Part shown: positions 38,293 through 47,936 of the stretch, piece by piece
How positions within the stretch are numbered: the stretch's first letter is position 1
Layout of the letters: each line of letters begins with the position of its first letter
Source of the DNA: Flavobacteriales bacterium
GTDB lineage: Bacteria; Bacteroidota; Bacteroidia; Flavobacteriales; JASBRU01
Length of the DNA: 64,000 nucleotides
Direction: 5' to 3'
NCBI GenBank assembly: GCA_030149285.1
Contig: JASBRU010000005.1
Coordinates: forward strand, 1 to 64,000
The notes under the pieces: generated by a model
Database searches by the model: none
Told to the model about the DNA's origin: nothing
What the model saw: the letters and a program-made list of their open reading frames with translations, nothing else
Made by a program: the position numbers and the translations under genes

Positions 38293-41200
38293 TTAAAAAT
38301 CCTCAAAACGACTTAAAAAACGACTAATCTTCCCTTTAGTAGCCATTATATATCTAAATGACGGGCCTCCATCCGGATTATCTTTCTCTCTGTCTTTAAC
38401 ATCTAATGCCTTTAAAGCATCCATAAAACCACTGTCTGAAGAATATATTTGCATAATGTTTCTCTTATACTGGAAGTAATAAAAAGTACTGTTATCTACC
38501 TCCAAATACATATACAGTTCATCCCCGTTACGTTTTCTAATAATTTCTATTTTCCCTTTTAGGGTTTTATTAATAGATGTTTTACCAATATTACCAATAC
38601 CTATATCTCCAACAGAAACGAATGAACGGGTTCTATCATTCCACGTCATATGTAACTCAGAAAACAATATGGTATTTACCAGTTCTTTTGGTAATTTATC
38701 TACCAAGCCATATAATGCTAGGTCTGATAAATATTCTTCTTTATCATCCTCATCTAACATTTCTGTCATTGCAATTTTATATGCATTCCTATCAATACTA
38801 GAAGATTTTAAAGAGCTCGCTTCCTTAATTTTTGCAGCAAACAACTCTTTTAATTCGTCTGCTAGAAAAAAGTCTAAGGCTGCCACTAAATCAGACACCA
38901 ATGTATCTTTTTGGAGTAAATGAGTTACTTCGCCATATGCATCAAACTTCATCATGCCCATTTCAGCACCAAAATTATATATACCATGTGTATTCAATTC
39001 GCAGTCTCTGTTGTTTAGAGCCACGTAATTACCTCTAGCCTCTATATTCTCTACTTTTTCTTTTGGTGCTATTATGTATGAATATTTTGCTTTATCATAA
39101 TACACCTGCCCTCCTGAAGCTATCATCTCTAAGTCTGAAAAAGCATTTTTCCTAGATAAAAATGAAGAGTACACACCTGTAGAGTCTGTTTTAACATATA
39201 ATCCGTTAAATAGCTTCTCTCTTTTAGAAGATGTGTCTGCAGGTGGTAAATCAATTACAATTTTTGTAGGGTTAATAACAGATTCAAACGGAACCCATGT
39301 AGTTACAATACTACTACATGTATGCTGTATTTGCGTGGCTCCATGGAATGTTAAATACTTTTCATCTGCTTTTAAATGCACATTACCCTTAAAAGCAAAA
39401 AACTCACTCATAAAAAAGCCATCCTCTTCCGGTATTTTACCTTTTGCTATTGTAGTACCACCAGTATCCACTTTTATTTCATGGAAATTTATGATCTGTA
39501 CTAATTGGTCTTCATCTACATAATCATATTCACCACTGCCTTTGTATGAATTCCGAGACTTAACTTTTATAGATGAATTTAAAAACTGATGATAGCGTGT
39601 ACTATTGTTTGCTTTTACTTGTGCTCTTTCTAGCAGGCGCATGTCTGCTTTTGGGTCAATAACTACATACCCTGTATCTGGATATATTGTTGCATCAGCA
39701 ACTACAATTTCATTTGCATCAAAAACTTCTAGAACTTTCTTTTCTAAATAAAACTTTGCGGAACCTGCCACAAACCTCAACGAATCTTGGTTTGGGTGTG
39801 TAGAAACCATTAAAGAAGAAGGTAACTCACTCTTTTTACTCACATCAATAGATTTTTCATCCATATCCCACTCTGCATAATCCATATAAGTTTTATACAT
39901 ATTTACAGGAAATTCCATATAGGATTTCTGAGGATCATTTAATGTAAACTCTCCTTTTCTTTGATTGAAATCAATATAAGAAGTAGTGTTCGCAAGAGAA
40001 AATGCCCATTCATCTACAGGGTTTGCTTTTACTTTAAAGTCTAACTTAAAAGATTCAAAGTCTCTATTCCTAAATAAATACTCATCAGATTGGGTTTCTG
40101 CATTTACAAATTCTAAACGCCCCTTGCCTGTTAATTGCGAAGGCTCCAATGCCAGTGTACCATGTGCTTTCATCCCTACATCTGCATACATATGCATAGG
40201 TTCTCTCTTAGCACTGGTAGAGTACATTATATCATTTTTGGGCTCCCAGTGTATACTCACATTGTTTCCGCTTACAGGGGGATATTCTACAGCCGCTATT
40301 TGCTCTCTAATATCATAGGTTTGTGCTACACCATTTGTAGAGTCGGGGTAAAAAACAAAGTCATTAGAAACAGCAGTTGAGGTTAAGTAGTTAATAGTAC
40401 CATCACCCCTAAACCCTTTATTACTTAAACTTAAATTATTGGTAAAAGTACCTTTACCACCATATGCCGGGTATCCACCCGGTGGAGTTTGTGTTTTAAA
40501 GCCCAAGGAATAATCTTCCTGTACCATAATATCTTCCTCAATATCCGGGAAAATCCCAGCACTATTTAAAGTTCCCTTAAACTTTAATCCTTCGGTAGTA
40601 ATATTGTCTAAACTATCAATCTCAAAAGGTACTAGCCGGACATAAAACTCATCTTTGGTATAAACCCCATTTTCTATACTATTTTTATCGTAATAGACAT
40701 AGGCTTCTTTTCCACTCTTAAAAATCGGGTACTCTGTGAGGTTCATTTTCCCAGACTTGTTGTTAGGATGGTCAATAAACAGTTCTCCATTAATATCTTG
40801 TAAAGTATTCTTTACGTTTCTCAGTCTTCTCTTACCATAATCATCAGCTTCAAACGATGGTACCTGAAAACGCATGGAATCAATAGTAGCCATGTTTACC
40901 TTAAAATTGTCGTAAATAAACTTAAAGTTATTACCCCAAAACTGAAATCTGCCTGCCCTAATTTGCCCATCGAATACAAAGTTCAAATTCTCTTCTACAA
41001 TAATTTTATGGTCTTTAGGAAACAGCATAACCTCTTGAGAGTCACTTAAGGCAATATTATTTACTCCATTAATCTGCATGTTATAATCTAATAGACTTAT
41101 AGATGCATTGGTTCCTTGAGACAAACCTGAAATAAATTTAATTACATCATAGTCTAGCTTATCTTCATTACGTTTTAAAAAATCAAATAATTTTTGCCGA

Positions 41201-42702
41201 ATAGTTATTTCGTCTTTATCTAAATCATAGTATACAAAGCCTTCTACAGACATCTGCATTAAAAATATTTTTGCCTGTGTCTCTGCCATCCGTAATGCTT
41301 TTGCCATTCTTGCAAGGGTAAAGTGCCTCAAGTCATAATCTGTAGAAACTTTTTTAAGGTTGTAAAGCGGATGTATATCTTGAAGCCCCTGTAATCTCCT
41401 ATACTTTTCATCCCTAAAATAATTTTCAGACTCAAATATTACAGGGTCTTCCCCACCTAAATTTAGGTTACTTAAATTCATTTTAGGCTCATCCATCTTC
41501 CATGTAAAATTCTCGTAAAACATATCTAAGTTATGGTATGTATTTACAAATGCAGTTTGACTTAAACCTTCTTTTGTTCTGGATAATGATAGCTGACGAG
41601 ATTCAAGAATAAAATTCAAACCTAATTTTGGATGATAAATTGAGTCTCCTTTGATATGAATCAGCACCTCGGCTTCTTGAGATGATATTAATTCTTGCTT
41701 AAGTAAAAAAGTACTGGTAGAGGCTTCAATAATTGGTTTACCTTCATACATAAACTTTAAACTAGCCTTTTCTTCAACAGAGCCTGAGCCAAAAAAATTA
41801 GCTCCTACAATAGAAAAACCTCCATAAAAATCTACATCTTGAACAATATTTTTTATGGACATATCTTTTCTATATGATCTAAATCTTGGAAATGTGGCTC
41901 TGTCTGCTTCAGTGTTTGATGTTAACCTCTCCTGAATATTCCCCATGACGGGTTCGGTAAAATAATAGAGGCTATGAAGAATTGCTGAATCTGCTTCAAA
42001 CTGAGATTTGGTTGTGTTTAGCTCATATTTATTTAATTCTACAAATAATGAATCCTGTGAAAATCCTCCTCTTGTCCAATACAACGTACCTTTTGTTCCT
42101 AAAAACTTGCTTTGTAGAGGGTAAAACACACCTGCTGCTTGACTAATGATCGTACTATCTCCTTTGCTTTTACACTTAATATCTAAATCTGAAAAAACAA
42201 AAACCGGTTCATCTTGATAATCAAAATCATAGGTCCCGTTTTCAAAAGACCATTTCAAGCCTCTATCTTCAAAGAATACATCTTCATTAAAAACTTTATA
42301 TATAATTGCTAAAAACTCGCTTGTGTATTTTGCTGGCTTTCTGCCGGAAGTAGTTTCTAAACCCAGTAGCCACTTTGATACAATTTGTGGTGTTTGGGTT
42401 TCATAAATACCTATTAATGATTGTAAAAAGTATGAATAGGATTCATAATCTGTTACCCGTTTTTTAATAAAGTTATTTGCAATATCAATTACTATTTTCT
42501 GATGTTCCTCGGTTATAGTAGTATTCCAAAAAGTAGTAAACTCTATTGCTAAAGCCTCCCCTTTATCTTTATCTAAATCATTTAAAACCTCGGATATTTG
42601 CACAATAAACTGCTGTGAATCATCGCTATACTTTTTGATTTTTTGTGCAAAAAGTGATGTTCCTATAGTAGTAAATAAAACTAACAGCAGTAATTTCTTC
42701 AT
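38293..42702 (-). CDS. Large exported protein of unknown function (1469 aa)
   Basis: Signal peptide at residues 1-19 (LLLLVLFTTIGTSLFAQ). The first roughly 500 residues mix helices and strands; most of the rest is a long series of beta-strand segments with alternating polar and hydrophobic residues (for example KIIVEENLNFVFDGQIRAGRF), similar in feel to OstA/AsmA-type beta-helical envelope proteins, but I recognise no named domain. There is no T9SS tail and no final aromatic residue pattern of a clear barrel beyond SRFEDF. It is the last gene of a six-gene unit and overlaps prmA by 1 base (TAATG). A periplasmic or outer-membrane scaffold or transport role is guesswork. Confidence 0.75.
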   Translation of the reverse strand: MKKLLLLVLFTTIGTSLFAQKIKKYSDDSQQFIVQISEVLNDLDKDKGEALAIEFTTFWNTTITEEHQKIVIDIANNFIKKRVTDYESYSYFLQSLIGIYETQTPQIVSKWLLGLETTSGRKPAKYTSEFLAIIYKVFNEDVFFEDRGLKWSFENGTYDFDYQDEPVFVFSDLDIKCKSKGDSTIISQAAGVFYPLQSKFLGTKGTLYWTRGGFSQDSLFVELNKYELNTTKSQFEADSAILHSLYYFTEPVMGNIQERLTSNTEADRATFPRFRSYRKDMSIKNIVQDVDFYGGFSIVGANFFGSGSVEEKASLKFMYEGKPIIEASTSTFLLKQELISSQEAEVLIHIKGDSIYHPKLGLNFILESRQLSLSRTKEGLSQTAFVNTYHNLDMFYENFTWKMDEPKMNLSNLNLGGEDPVIFESENYFRDEKYRRLQGLQDIHPLYNLKKVSTDYDLRHFTLARMAKALRMAETQAKIFLMQMSVEGFVYYDLDKDEITIRQKLFDFLKRNEDKLDYDVIKFISGLSQGTNASISLLDYNMQINGVNNIALSDSQEVMLFPKDHKIIVEENLNFVFDGQIRAGRFQFWGNNFKFIYDNFKVNMATIDSMRFQVPSFEADDYGKRRLRNVKNTLQDINGELFIDHPNNKSGKMNLTEYPIFKSGKEAYVYYDKNSIENGVYTKDEFYVRLVPFEIDSLDNITTEGLKFKGTLNSAGIFPDIEEDIMVQEDYSLGFKTQTPPGGYPAYGGKGTFTNNLSLSNKGFRGDGTINYLTSTAVSNDFVFYPDSTNGVAQTYDIREQIAAVEYPPVSGNNVSIHWEPKNDIMYSTSAKREPMHMYADVGMKAHGTLALEPSQLTGKGRLEFVNAETQSDEYLFRNRDFESFKLDFKVKANPVDEWAFSLANTTSYIDFNQRKGEFTLNDPQKSYMEFPVNMYKTYMDYAEWDMDEKSIDVSKKSELPSSLMVSTHPNQDSLRFVAGSAKFYLEKKVLEVFDANEIVVADATIYPDTGYVVIDPKADMRLLERAQVKANNSTRYHQFLNSSIKVKSRNSYKGSGEYDYVDEDQLVQIINFHEIKVDTGGTTIAKGKIPEEDGFFMSEFFAFKGNVHLKADEKYLTFHGATQIQHTCSSIVTTWVPFESVINPTKIVIDLPPADTSSKREKLFNGLYVKTDSTGVYSSFLSRKNAFSDLEMIASGGQVYYDKAKYSYIIAPKEKVENIEARGNYVALNNRDCELNTHGIYNFGAEMGMMKFDAYGEVTHLLQKDTLVSDLVAALDFFLADELKELFAAKIKEASSLKSSSIDRNAYKIAMTEMLDEDDKEEYLSDLALYGLVDKLPKELVNTILFSELHMTWNDRTRSFVSVGDIGIGNIGKTSINKTLKGKIEIIRKRNGDELYMYLEVDNSTFYYFQYKRNIMQIYSSDSGFMDALKALDVKDREKDNPDGGPSFRYIMATKGKISRFLSRFEDF

Positions 42703-43538
42703 TAAGCTTCTTTTTTGAGTTTAAGTGAAACCCATTTATTCCTTTTCTTTTTCTCAACTAAAACTATTCCGTGTTTAGTGGCTTCATCAACCAACATATC
42801 TATATCTTCCTCATAAAAACCACTAAGTAATAATTCGCCCTTATTTATCAACGAATCTGCATAGGTTTTCATGTCTTGCAATAATATATTCCTATTAATA
42901 TTAGCAAAAATGATGTCAAACTCTTTTCCATTTAATTTTTCAGCTCCCCCTTCAATAACCACTATATCATTGCAGTTATTAATTTTACAATTATCAATTG
43001 CGTTATCATAAGCCCATTCATCAATATCTACAGCCTCTACATACTTAGCTCCTTTAAAAGCTGCTAATATTGCCAATACTCCTGTACCACAGCCCATATC
43101 CATAACACGCTTACCCTCAAACTGCATATCTAATATATAACTCAGCATTAAAAAGGTTGTCTCATGATGTCCGGTACCAAAAGCCATTCTCGGCTCCATT
43201 ATAATATCGTATTCAACACCACCTACTTCTTCATGAAAAGGAGCTCTTACCACACATCTATCATCTACTATAATAGGTTCAAAGCTACTTTCCCATTCTG
43301 CATTCCAGTTCTTCTGCTCTATCTTTTTATAGCTATACTTTACTTTAAACTGATTGTTAGAGAGTATGGGTAACTCTTCTAACTCATCAGCATTAAAATC
43401 ATCTTCTTGTACATAAGCCAATAAGCCGTAATCTGTTTCAATAAAGCTTTCAAAATCTAACAATGATAGCTCAGCCATCAAGATATCGGTTCCGGGCTCA
43501 ACTGGGTCTATAGTAAAATTTACTTCTATATAATCCAT
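42702..43538 (-). CDS. prmA: Ribosomal protein L11 methyltransferase
   Basis: 278 residues. The N-terminal substrate-binding domain (about 1-95) is followed by a SAM-dependent methyltransferase domain with EPRMAFGTGHHETT (about 116-129), DMGCGTGVLAILAAFKGA (about 146-163) and FANINRNIL. It trimethylates ribosomal protein L11. The start overlaps the tpiA stop by 1 base and its stop overlaps the next gene, so it is a translationally coupled member of the tpiA unit. Confidence 0.93.
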   Translation of the reverse strand: MDYIEVNFTIDPVEPGTDILMAELSLLDFESFIETDYGLLAYVQEDDFNADELEELPILSNNQFKVKYSYKKIEQKNWNAEWESSFEPIIVDDRCVVRAPFHEEVGGVEYDIIMEPRMAFGTGHHETTFLMLSYILDMQFEGKRVMDMGCGTGVLAILAAFKGAKYVEAVDIDEWAYDNAIDNCKINNCNDIVVIEGGAEKLNGKEFDIIFANINRNILLQDMKTYADSLINKGELLLSGFYEEDIDMLVDEATKHGIVLVEKKKRNKWVSLKLKKEA

Positions 43539-44299
43539 TAAAAAGAATGTATAATTGCTACAAAATCCTGTGCATTAAGGGCTGCTCCACCTATTAGCCC
43601 TCCATCAACATCGGGCTTTGCAAAAAGCTCTTTACTATTAGATGGCTTACAACTACCTCCGTATAAAATAGATAAATCATTAGCTACTTCTGCTCCGTAT
43701 TGCTTTTCAACTGTGGTTCTAATAAATGCATGTATCTCCTGTGCTTGCTCAGGGCTAGCTGTCTCACCTGTCCCTATTGCCCAAACCGGTTCGTAAGCTA
43801 TTACCACATTATCAAACTGTTCTGCTGATAGGTGGAATAATGATTCTTTGATTTGCTTTTCAACAACCTCAAAGTGTTTATTAGCTTTGCGTTCATCCAA
43901 TACTTCGCCACAGCAAAAAATAGGAATCATTTCTTGCTCTAGTGCTAGATTAACTTTTTTAGCTAATTGCTCATTTGTTTCTGCAAAATACTCTCTACGC
44001 TCAGAGTGACCTATAATTACTGCATCTACACCAATTGAGTTAAGCATTTCAACCGAAATTTCACCAGTATATGCTCCTCCCTTTTCGTGGTGACAATTTT
44101 GAGCAGAAACAGAAATATCCTTGTTATCAATTAGCATTTCTACAGCAGATTGCAAATGTGTATACGGCGGAGCTAATACCACGTTTACTTCTCCTGCCGG
44201 GTTTTCATCTAATAGTTCTACTATATCTTCAATCAGGTCTATACCGCTCTCAAAATCTTTATTCATTTTCCAGTTTCCTGCTACTATTTTTCTTCTCAT
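43538..44299 (-). CDS. tpiA: Triosephosphate isomerase
   Basis: 253 residues, normal length. Interconverts dihydroxyacetone phosphate and glyceraldehyde-3-phosphate. Catalytic motifs: AGNWKMNK (Lys11), VIIGHSERREYF (active-site His) and AYEPVWAIGTG (catalytic Glu), then YGGSCKPSN and GGLIGGAAL for phosphate binding. Member of a tight unit: 9 bases after the ABC permease gene and 1-base overlap with prmA. Confidence 0.96.
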   Translation of the reverse strand: MRRKIVAGNWKMNKDFESGIDLIEDIVELLDENPAGEVNVVLAPPYTHLQSAVEMLIDNKDISVSAQNCHHEKGGAYTGEISVEMLNSIGVDAVIIGHSERREYFAETNEQLAKKVNLALEQEMIPIFCCGEVLDERKANKHFEVVEKQIKESLFHLSAEQFDNVVIAYEPVWAIGTGETASPEQAQEIHAFIRTTVEKQYGAEVANDLSILYGGSCKPSNSKELFAKPDVDGGLIGGAALNAQDFVAIIHSF

Positions 44300-44308
44300 A
44301 ATTTTGTT

Positions 44309-45385
44309 TTAGTTTACTCTTACTCTAGGGTCTAATACCCCATATAAAATATCTACCAGTATGTTAATGAAAACAAACATTAGTGCTATAACTAATACTG
44401 CTCCCATAACTACCGGTAAATCCATTGTATTTAATGCACTTACTATTTCTCTTCCTAATCCATTCCAACCAAAAATATACTCTACAAAAACTGCACCAGC
44501 CAACATAGATGCAAACCAACCAGATGCCGCTGTAATTACTGGGTTTAATGCGTTTTGTAAAGCATGTTTTTTTACAATTGTAAAATAGGACAAGCCTTTT
44601 GCTTTTGCAGTTCTTATATAATCTTGAGACAAGACCTCTAACAAAGAACTACGTGTTAATTGAATAATTACAGCTAAAGGACGAATTCCTAAGGTTATGG
44701 CAGGTAATATTAAGTTTTTAAGAGACAGGTACTCTCCCTCACCAAAATCATCTACTGTATAAAGTGTCCCCGTCATATTTAATCCTGTATACTCACTAAG
44801 CAAAAAGCCAAATAACCAAGCAAACAGTATTGCCGAAAAAAATGAGGGTAAAGACATACCCAATGTACCTATTACAGTAGCCAATTTATCAAACCAACTA
44901 TTTTGAAACACTGCCGATAACACCCCTAAAAACACACCAAGTAACATTGCTATTGCTATAGAGCTAATAGCTAGCACAACAGTATTGGGTAAAGTTTCTC
45001 CTATAATATCTCCTACCCTTTTACCACTACGCTGAAACGAATCTCGTAAAAAAGGATACTTAATTGCTATTGCTGTACTACCTATTGTAAATAACTTAGA
45101 ACCAGAATACTTATCCTCATTAAAGTAGGTAAAGTCTTGCTCATTGGTACTATGAAATGAGAGCGGAGACAAATCATTTAAATAATAAAAATACTGTGTA
45201 GTTATGGGTTTATCAAAGCCATATTTAGCTCTGATATTTTGTAGTTGTTCGCTATCCTCCTGCTGATCAAGCATCATTCTAGCAGGATCGCCAGGTAAAA
45301 CATTAAAAAGAAAGAATACAACAGTGAGTACTCCAAACATTACGAGCATTCCGTATAATAGCCGTTTGATTATGAATGCTCCCAA
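44309..45385 (-). CDS. ABC transporter permease, DppB/OppB type
   Basis: 358 residues. The N terminus is a typical first helix (KRLLYGMLVMFGVLTVVFFLFNVLPGDPAR), followed by a periplasmic loop and five further helices. The EAA-type loop that contacts the ATPase is near SQDYIRTAKAKGLSYF (about 258-273). Peptide/nickel importers usually need a second permease, ATPases and a binding protein; none is adjacent, so its partners must be elsewhere. Bacteroidota often carry such a lone permease near tpiA-like housekeeping genes. Substrate unknown. Confidence 0.88.
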   Translation of the reverse strand: MGAFIIKRLLYGMLVMFGVLTVVFFLFNVLPGDPARMMLDQQEDSEQLQNIRAKYGFDKPITTQYFYYLNDLSPLSFHSTNEQDFTYFNEDKYSGSKLFTIGSTAIAIKYPFLRDSFQRSGKRVGDIIGETLPNTVVLAISSIAIAMLLGVFLGVLSAVFQNSWFDKLATVIGTLGMSLPSFFSAILFAWLFGFLLSEYTGLNMTGTLYTVDDFGEGEYLSLKNLILPAITLGIRPLAVIIQLTRSSLLEVLSQDYIRTAKAKGLSYFTIVKKHALQNALNPVITAASGWFASMLAGAVFVEYIFGWNGLGREIVSALNTMDLPVVMGAVLVIALMFVFINILVDILYGVLDPRVRVN

Positions 45386-45390
45386 ATTTA

Positions 45391-46494
45391 CTAGTAGTTT
45401 GCTTGTACTTCTTTAAACTCAGGTAAATCATTGTAATGCCACTTGGCCTTAATTACACCTTCTTCTAGCATTATTATACCCGGGTTTGCTCTAATAATAG
45501 TTTTTAAAGCTGTACCATCAGTAACACCAAATGGATATGCCAATTGATGCTCATGCCTGAACTTTTCAATTTCATTGGTAACAGAACCCGATAAGCCTAT
45601 AATTTTTACACCAGCCTCTTCAGCCTCATTTGCAAACTCTCTTATTTTTAAATGTCCTTTTACATTAGCTTTGGTAATGTCATAGCTAATTACCAAAAAC
45701 ACTCTATCCATTGCTAAGACCTCTTCAGTAATATCAGCTCCTTCTACTTCAATAGTAAAATCATGTATTGGAGCATCTTTACCTTCTTTGATTATCTCTT
45801 TTTCAAAGTCTATATATTCCCATTCCTTAGTATAGTCATCAGGAAATTTTTCAAACCTCTTTATTTCTCCTGTTTCTTTATTCTTTAGGTTGTAATACAT
45901 TATTGCTTCATCCGGAACAGGTATCATGCCCTCCGGAATATTAGTACCAACCTTATAAGCTCTAAAATCTTTATATGGTAAGTGCGCAAGTACATCATAC
46001 GCCATAAAACTACAGGCAAGTAATGCTACAACCATTACAGAGCTTCTTACTTTTAGAGTACTAATTGGTTTAACTAGGTTTCTATTGATAAATAGAATGA
46101 TAATAAATACCAAAAGAATTAAATCTTTATAGAAAGATTGCCAAGGCGTTAATGGTATAGCGTCTCCAAAACAACCACAATCTGTAACCTTATTAAAGTA
46201 TGCCGAATAGAATGTTAAGAAGGTAAAGAATACTATCATCAACATCAACAGCCATATATTTAATTTTGGTTTAAACCCAACTAATAAGCCTAAGCCCACT
46301 AGCACTTCTAGAATAACTATAAAAATAGCCATTGGTAAAGTAATAGGATCTAAAAAAGGCAAATTCAACACTCCTTCTGCAAAGTAATCATGTAGCTTAA
46401 AAGAAAAACCCATTGGGTCATTCAGCTTTACTAAGCCTGAAAAAATAAATAATAAGCCTACAAATACTCTAGAAAATCCTGTTAAAAACCTCAT
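45391..46494 (-). CDS. BT_3928-type membrane protein with DoxX-like and redoxin-like parts
   Basis: 367 residues. The first roughly 150 residues form four membrane helices of a DoxX/MauE-like domain (GLLFIFSGLVKLNDPMGFSFKLHDYF near the start; TDCGCFGDAIPLTPWQSFYKDL near 108-129, with two cysteines). A fifth helix follows (about 150-170) and then a soluble thioredoxin-like domain from about 240 to the end (FLVISYDITKAN, IIGLSGSV, YPFGVTDGTAL). The soluble part lacks a CxxC pair. The family is probably involved in envelope redox or respiration; the exact role is unknown. It sits 5 bases before the ABC permease gene. Confidence 0.8.
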   Translation of the reverse strand: MRFLTGFSRVFVGLLFIFSGLVKLNDPMGFSFKLHDYFAEGVLNLPFLDPITLPMAIFIVILEVLVGLGLLVGFKPKLNIWLLMLMIVFFTFLTFYSAYFNKVTDCGCFGDAIPLTPWQSFYKDLILLVFIIILFINRNLVKPISTLKVRSSVMVVALLACSFMAYDVLAHLPYKDFRAYKVGTNIPEGMIPVPDEAIMYYNLKNKETGEIKRFEKFPDDYTKEWEYIDFEKEIIKEGKDAPIHDFTIEVEGADITEEVLAMDRVFLVISYDITKANVKGHLKIREFANEAEEAGVKIIGLSGSVTNEIEKFRHEHQLAYPFGVTDGTALKTIIRANPGIIMLEEGVIKAKWHYNDLPEFKEVQANY

Positions 46495-46498
46495 AATG

Positions 46499-47050
46499 TT
46501 AGTCGTTTTCTTCGTTCATTTTTATCAAAGCAAAAACCGCATAGTTTATCATGTCATAATAATTTGCATCAATCCCTTCAGAAACTAATGTTTTACCTAA
46601 ATTATCTTCAATTTGTTTTACGCGCAATAACTTCTGTAAAATCAAATCTGTTAATGAGCTTATGCGCATATCTCGCCAAGCTTCGCCATAGTCATGGTTT
46701 TTTTTACCCATCAATACTTTAGCCTCATTGGCATAATAAGCAAAACTATCTTCTGCTTCTTTCTCATCCATATCGGGTTGCTCTGCCACACCCTTATCCA
46801 ACTGAACAAGTGCAATAATAGAATAGTTTATAATTCCTATAAACTCAGATGCTATCCCTTCGTTTATCAATTGTGTACCTTTGTCTTGGATGCTACGAAT
46901 TCGTTGTGCTTTAATAAAAATTTGATCGGTAAGAGATGGCAACCTCATTATGCGCCATGCACTCCCATAATCTTTCATTTTATTTACAAATAATTCTTTG
47001 CACTTTTGAATAACAGAATCGTACTGCTCAGATGTTTTATTACTGCTCAT
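46499..47050 (-). CDS. DUF1599 protein, two tandem copies of the domain
   Basis: 183 residues from ATG 47050 (MSSNKTSEQ); a longer frame to 47101 would run into the divergent folP gene and adds no conserved sequence. Two similar halves are visible: KMKDYGSAWRIMRLPSLTDQI (first) and KNHDYGEAWRDMRISSLTDLI (second), each followed by a helix ending FIGIINYSIIAL or YDMINYAVFAL. This is an internal duplication typical of DUF1599. The function is unknown; the all-helical form with conserved Asp, Trp and Arg residues resembles MazG-like nucleotide-binding folds only loosely. First gene of the six-gene minus-strand unit. Confidence 0.85.
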   Translation of the reverse strand: MSSNKTSEQYDSVIQKCKELFVNKMKDYGSAWRIMRLPSLTDQIFIKAQRIRSIQDKGTQLINEGIASEFIGIINYSIIALVQLDKGVAEQPDMDEKEAEDSFAYYANEAKVLMGKKNHDYGEAWRDMRISSLTDLILQKLLRVKQIEDNLGKTLVSEGIDANYYDMINYAVFALIKMNEEND

Positions 47051-47074
47051 TAAAATCATAAAATAATTGAAGTA

Positions 47075-47926
47075 TTGAAGCCGAAAGATACATTTTTTCA
47101 AAGGAAACTAAGTCTCAATTGCCGAGGTAAAATAATTGATTTATCCACACCTAAGGTAATGGGTATACTAAACATTACACCCGACTCTTTTTTTGATGGA
47201 GGCCTTTACACCACTGAAAAAGAGGTAAAAAAACAAGTGGAAAAAATGCTAATTGATGGAGCCGATATTGTGGATATCGGAGCCTATTCTTCTAGACCTA
47301 ATGCCAAGCATATCTCTGCTAAAGAAGAAAAAGAAAGAATGATTCCTACCCTAAGCTTTTTAGTAAAAGAGTTTCCACAAGCAATATTTTCGGTAGATAC
47401 TTTTAGAGCCAGTATAGCAAAGCAGGCCATTGAAACCGGTGCACATATTATTAATGACATCTCCGGCGGAAGCATGGATGATAAGATGTTTAAAACCATT
47501 GCAGAACTCAATGTTCCATATATTTTGATGCATATGCAAGGTACACCACAAAATATGCAAGAGAACCCAAGCTACGATGACATAGTATATGATATCTCCT
47601 CTTACTTTTCTAGAAAAGTAAAAGAACTAAGAGCTTTAGGTGTAAATGATATAGTACTTGACTCTGGTTTTGGTTTTGGTAAAAACCACGAGCATAATTA
47701 TGAATTATTGAGAAGGTTGGAAGAACTAGATTTATTTGAACTACCAATGCTTGTTGGGGTTTCTAGAAAATCTATGATTTATAAGTATCTGGATATATTA
47801 CCACAAGAAAGCCTTAATGCTACCACTGCTATTAATACTATGGCGCTTTTAAAAGGAGCTAATTTATTGCGGGTACATGATGTTAAAGAAGCTGCAGAAG
47901 TAGTTAAAATTATTACCTTAGCTTAA
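47075..47926 (+). CDS. folP: Dihydropteroate synthase
   Basis: 283 residues starting at TTG 47075; no ATG precedes the conserved region in frame, and an upstream stop lies at 47051. The family motifs are all there: VMGILNITPDSFFDGG, DIGAYSSRPN, SVDTFRA, INDISGG, LMHMQGTPQNMQ, DSGFGFGK and VGVSRKS. It joins p-aminobenzoate to the pterin pyrophosphate in folate synthesis and is the target of sulfonamides. It is divergent from the DUF1599 gene (starts 24 bases apart) and followed after 10 bases by cdaA, a linkage common in Bacteroidota. Confidence 0.93.
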   Translation: MKPKDTFFQRKLSLNCRGKIIDLSTPKVMGILNITPDSFFDGGLYTTEKEVKKQVEKMLIDGADIVDIGAYSSRPNAKHISAKEEKERMIPTLSFLVKEFPQAIFSVDTFRASIAKQAIETGAHIINDISGGSMDDKMFKTIAELNVPYILMHMQGTPQNMQENPSYDDIVYDISSYFSRKVKELRALGVNDIVLDSGFGFGKNHEHNYELLRRLEELDLFELPMLVGVSRKSMIYKYLDILPQESLNATTAINTMALLKGANLLRVHDVKEAAEVVKIITLA

Positions 47927-47936
47927 AATTGAATTT

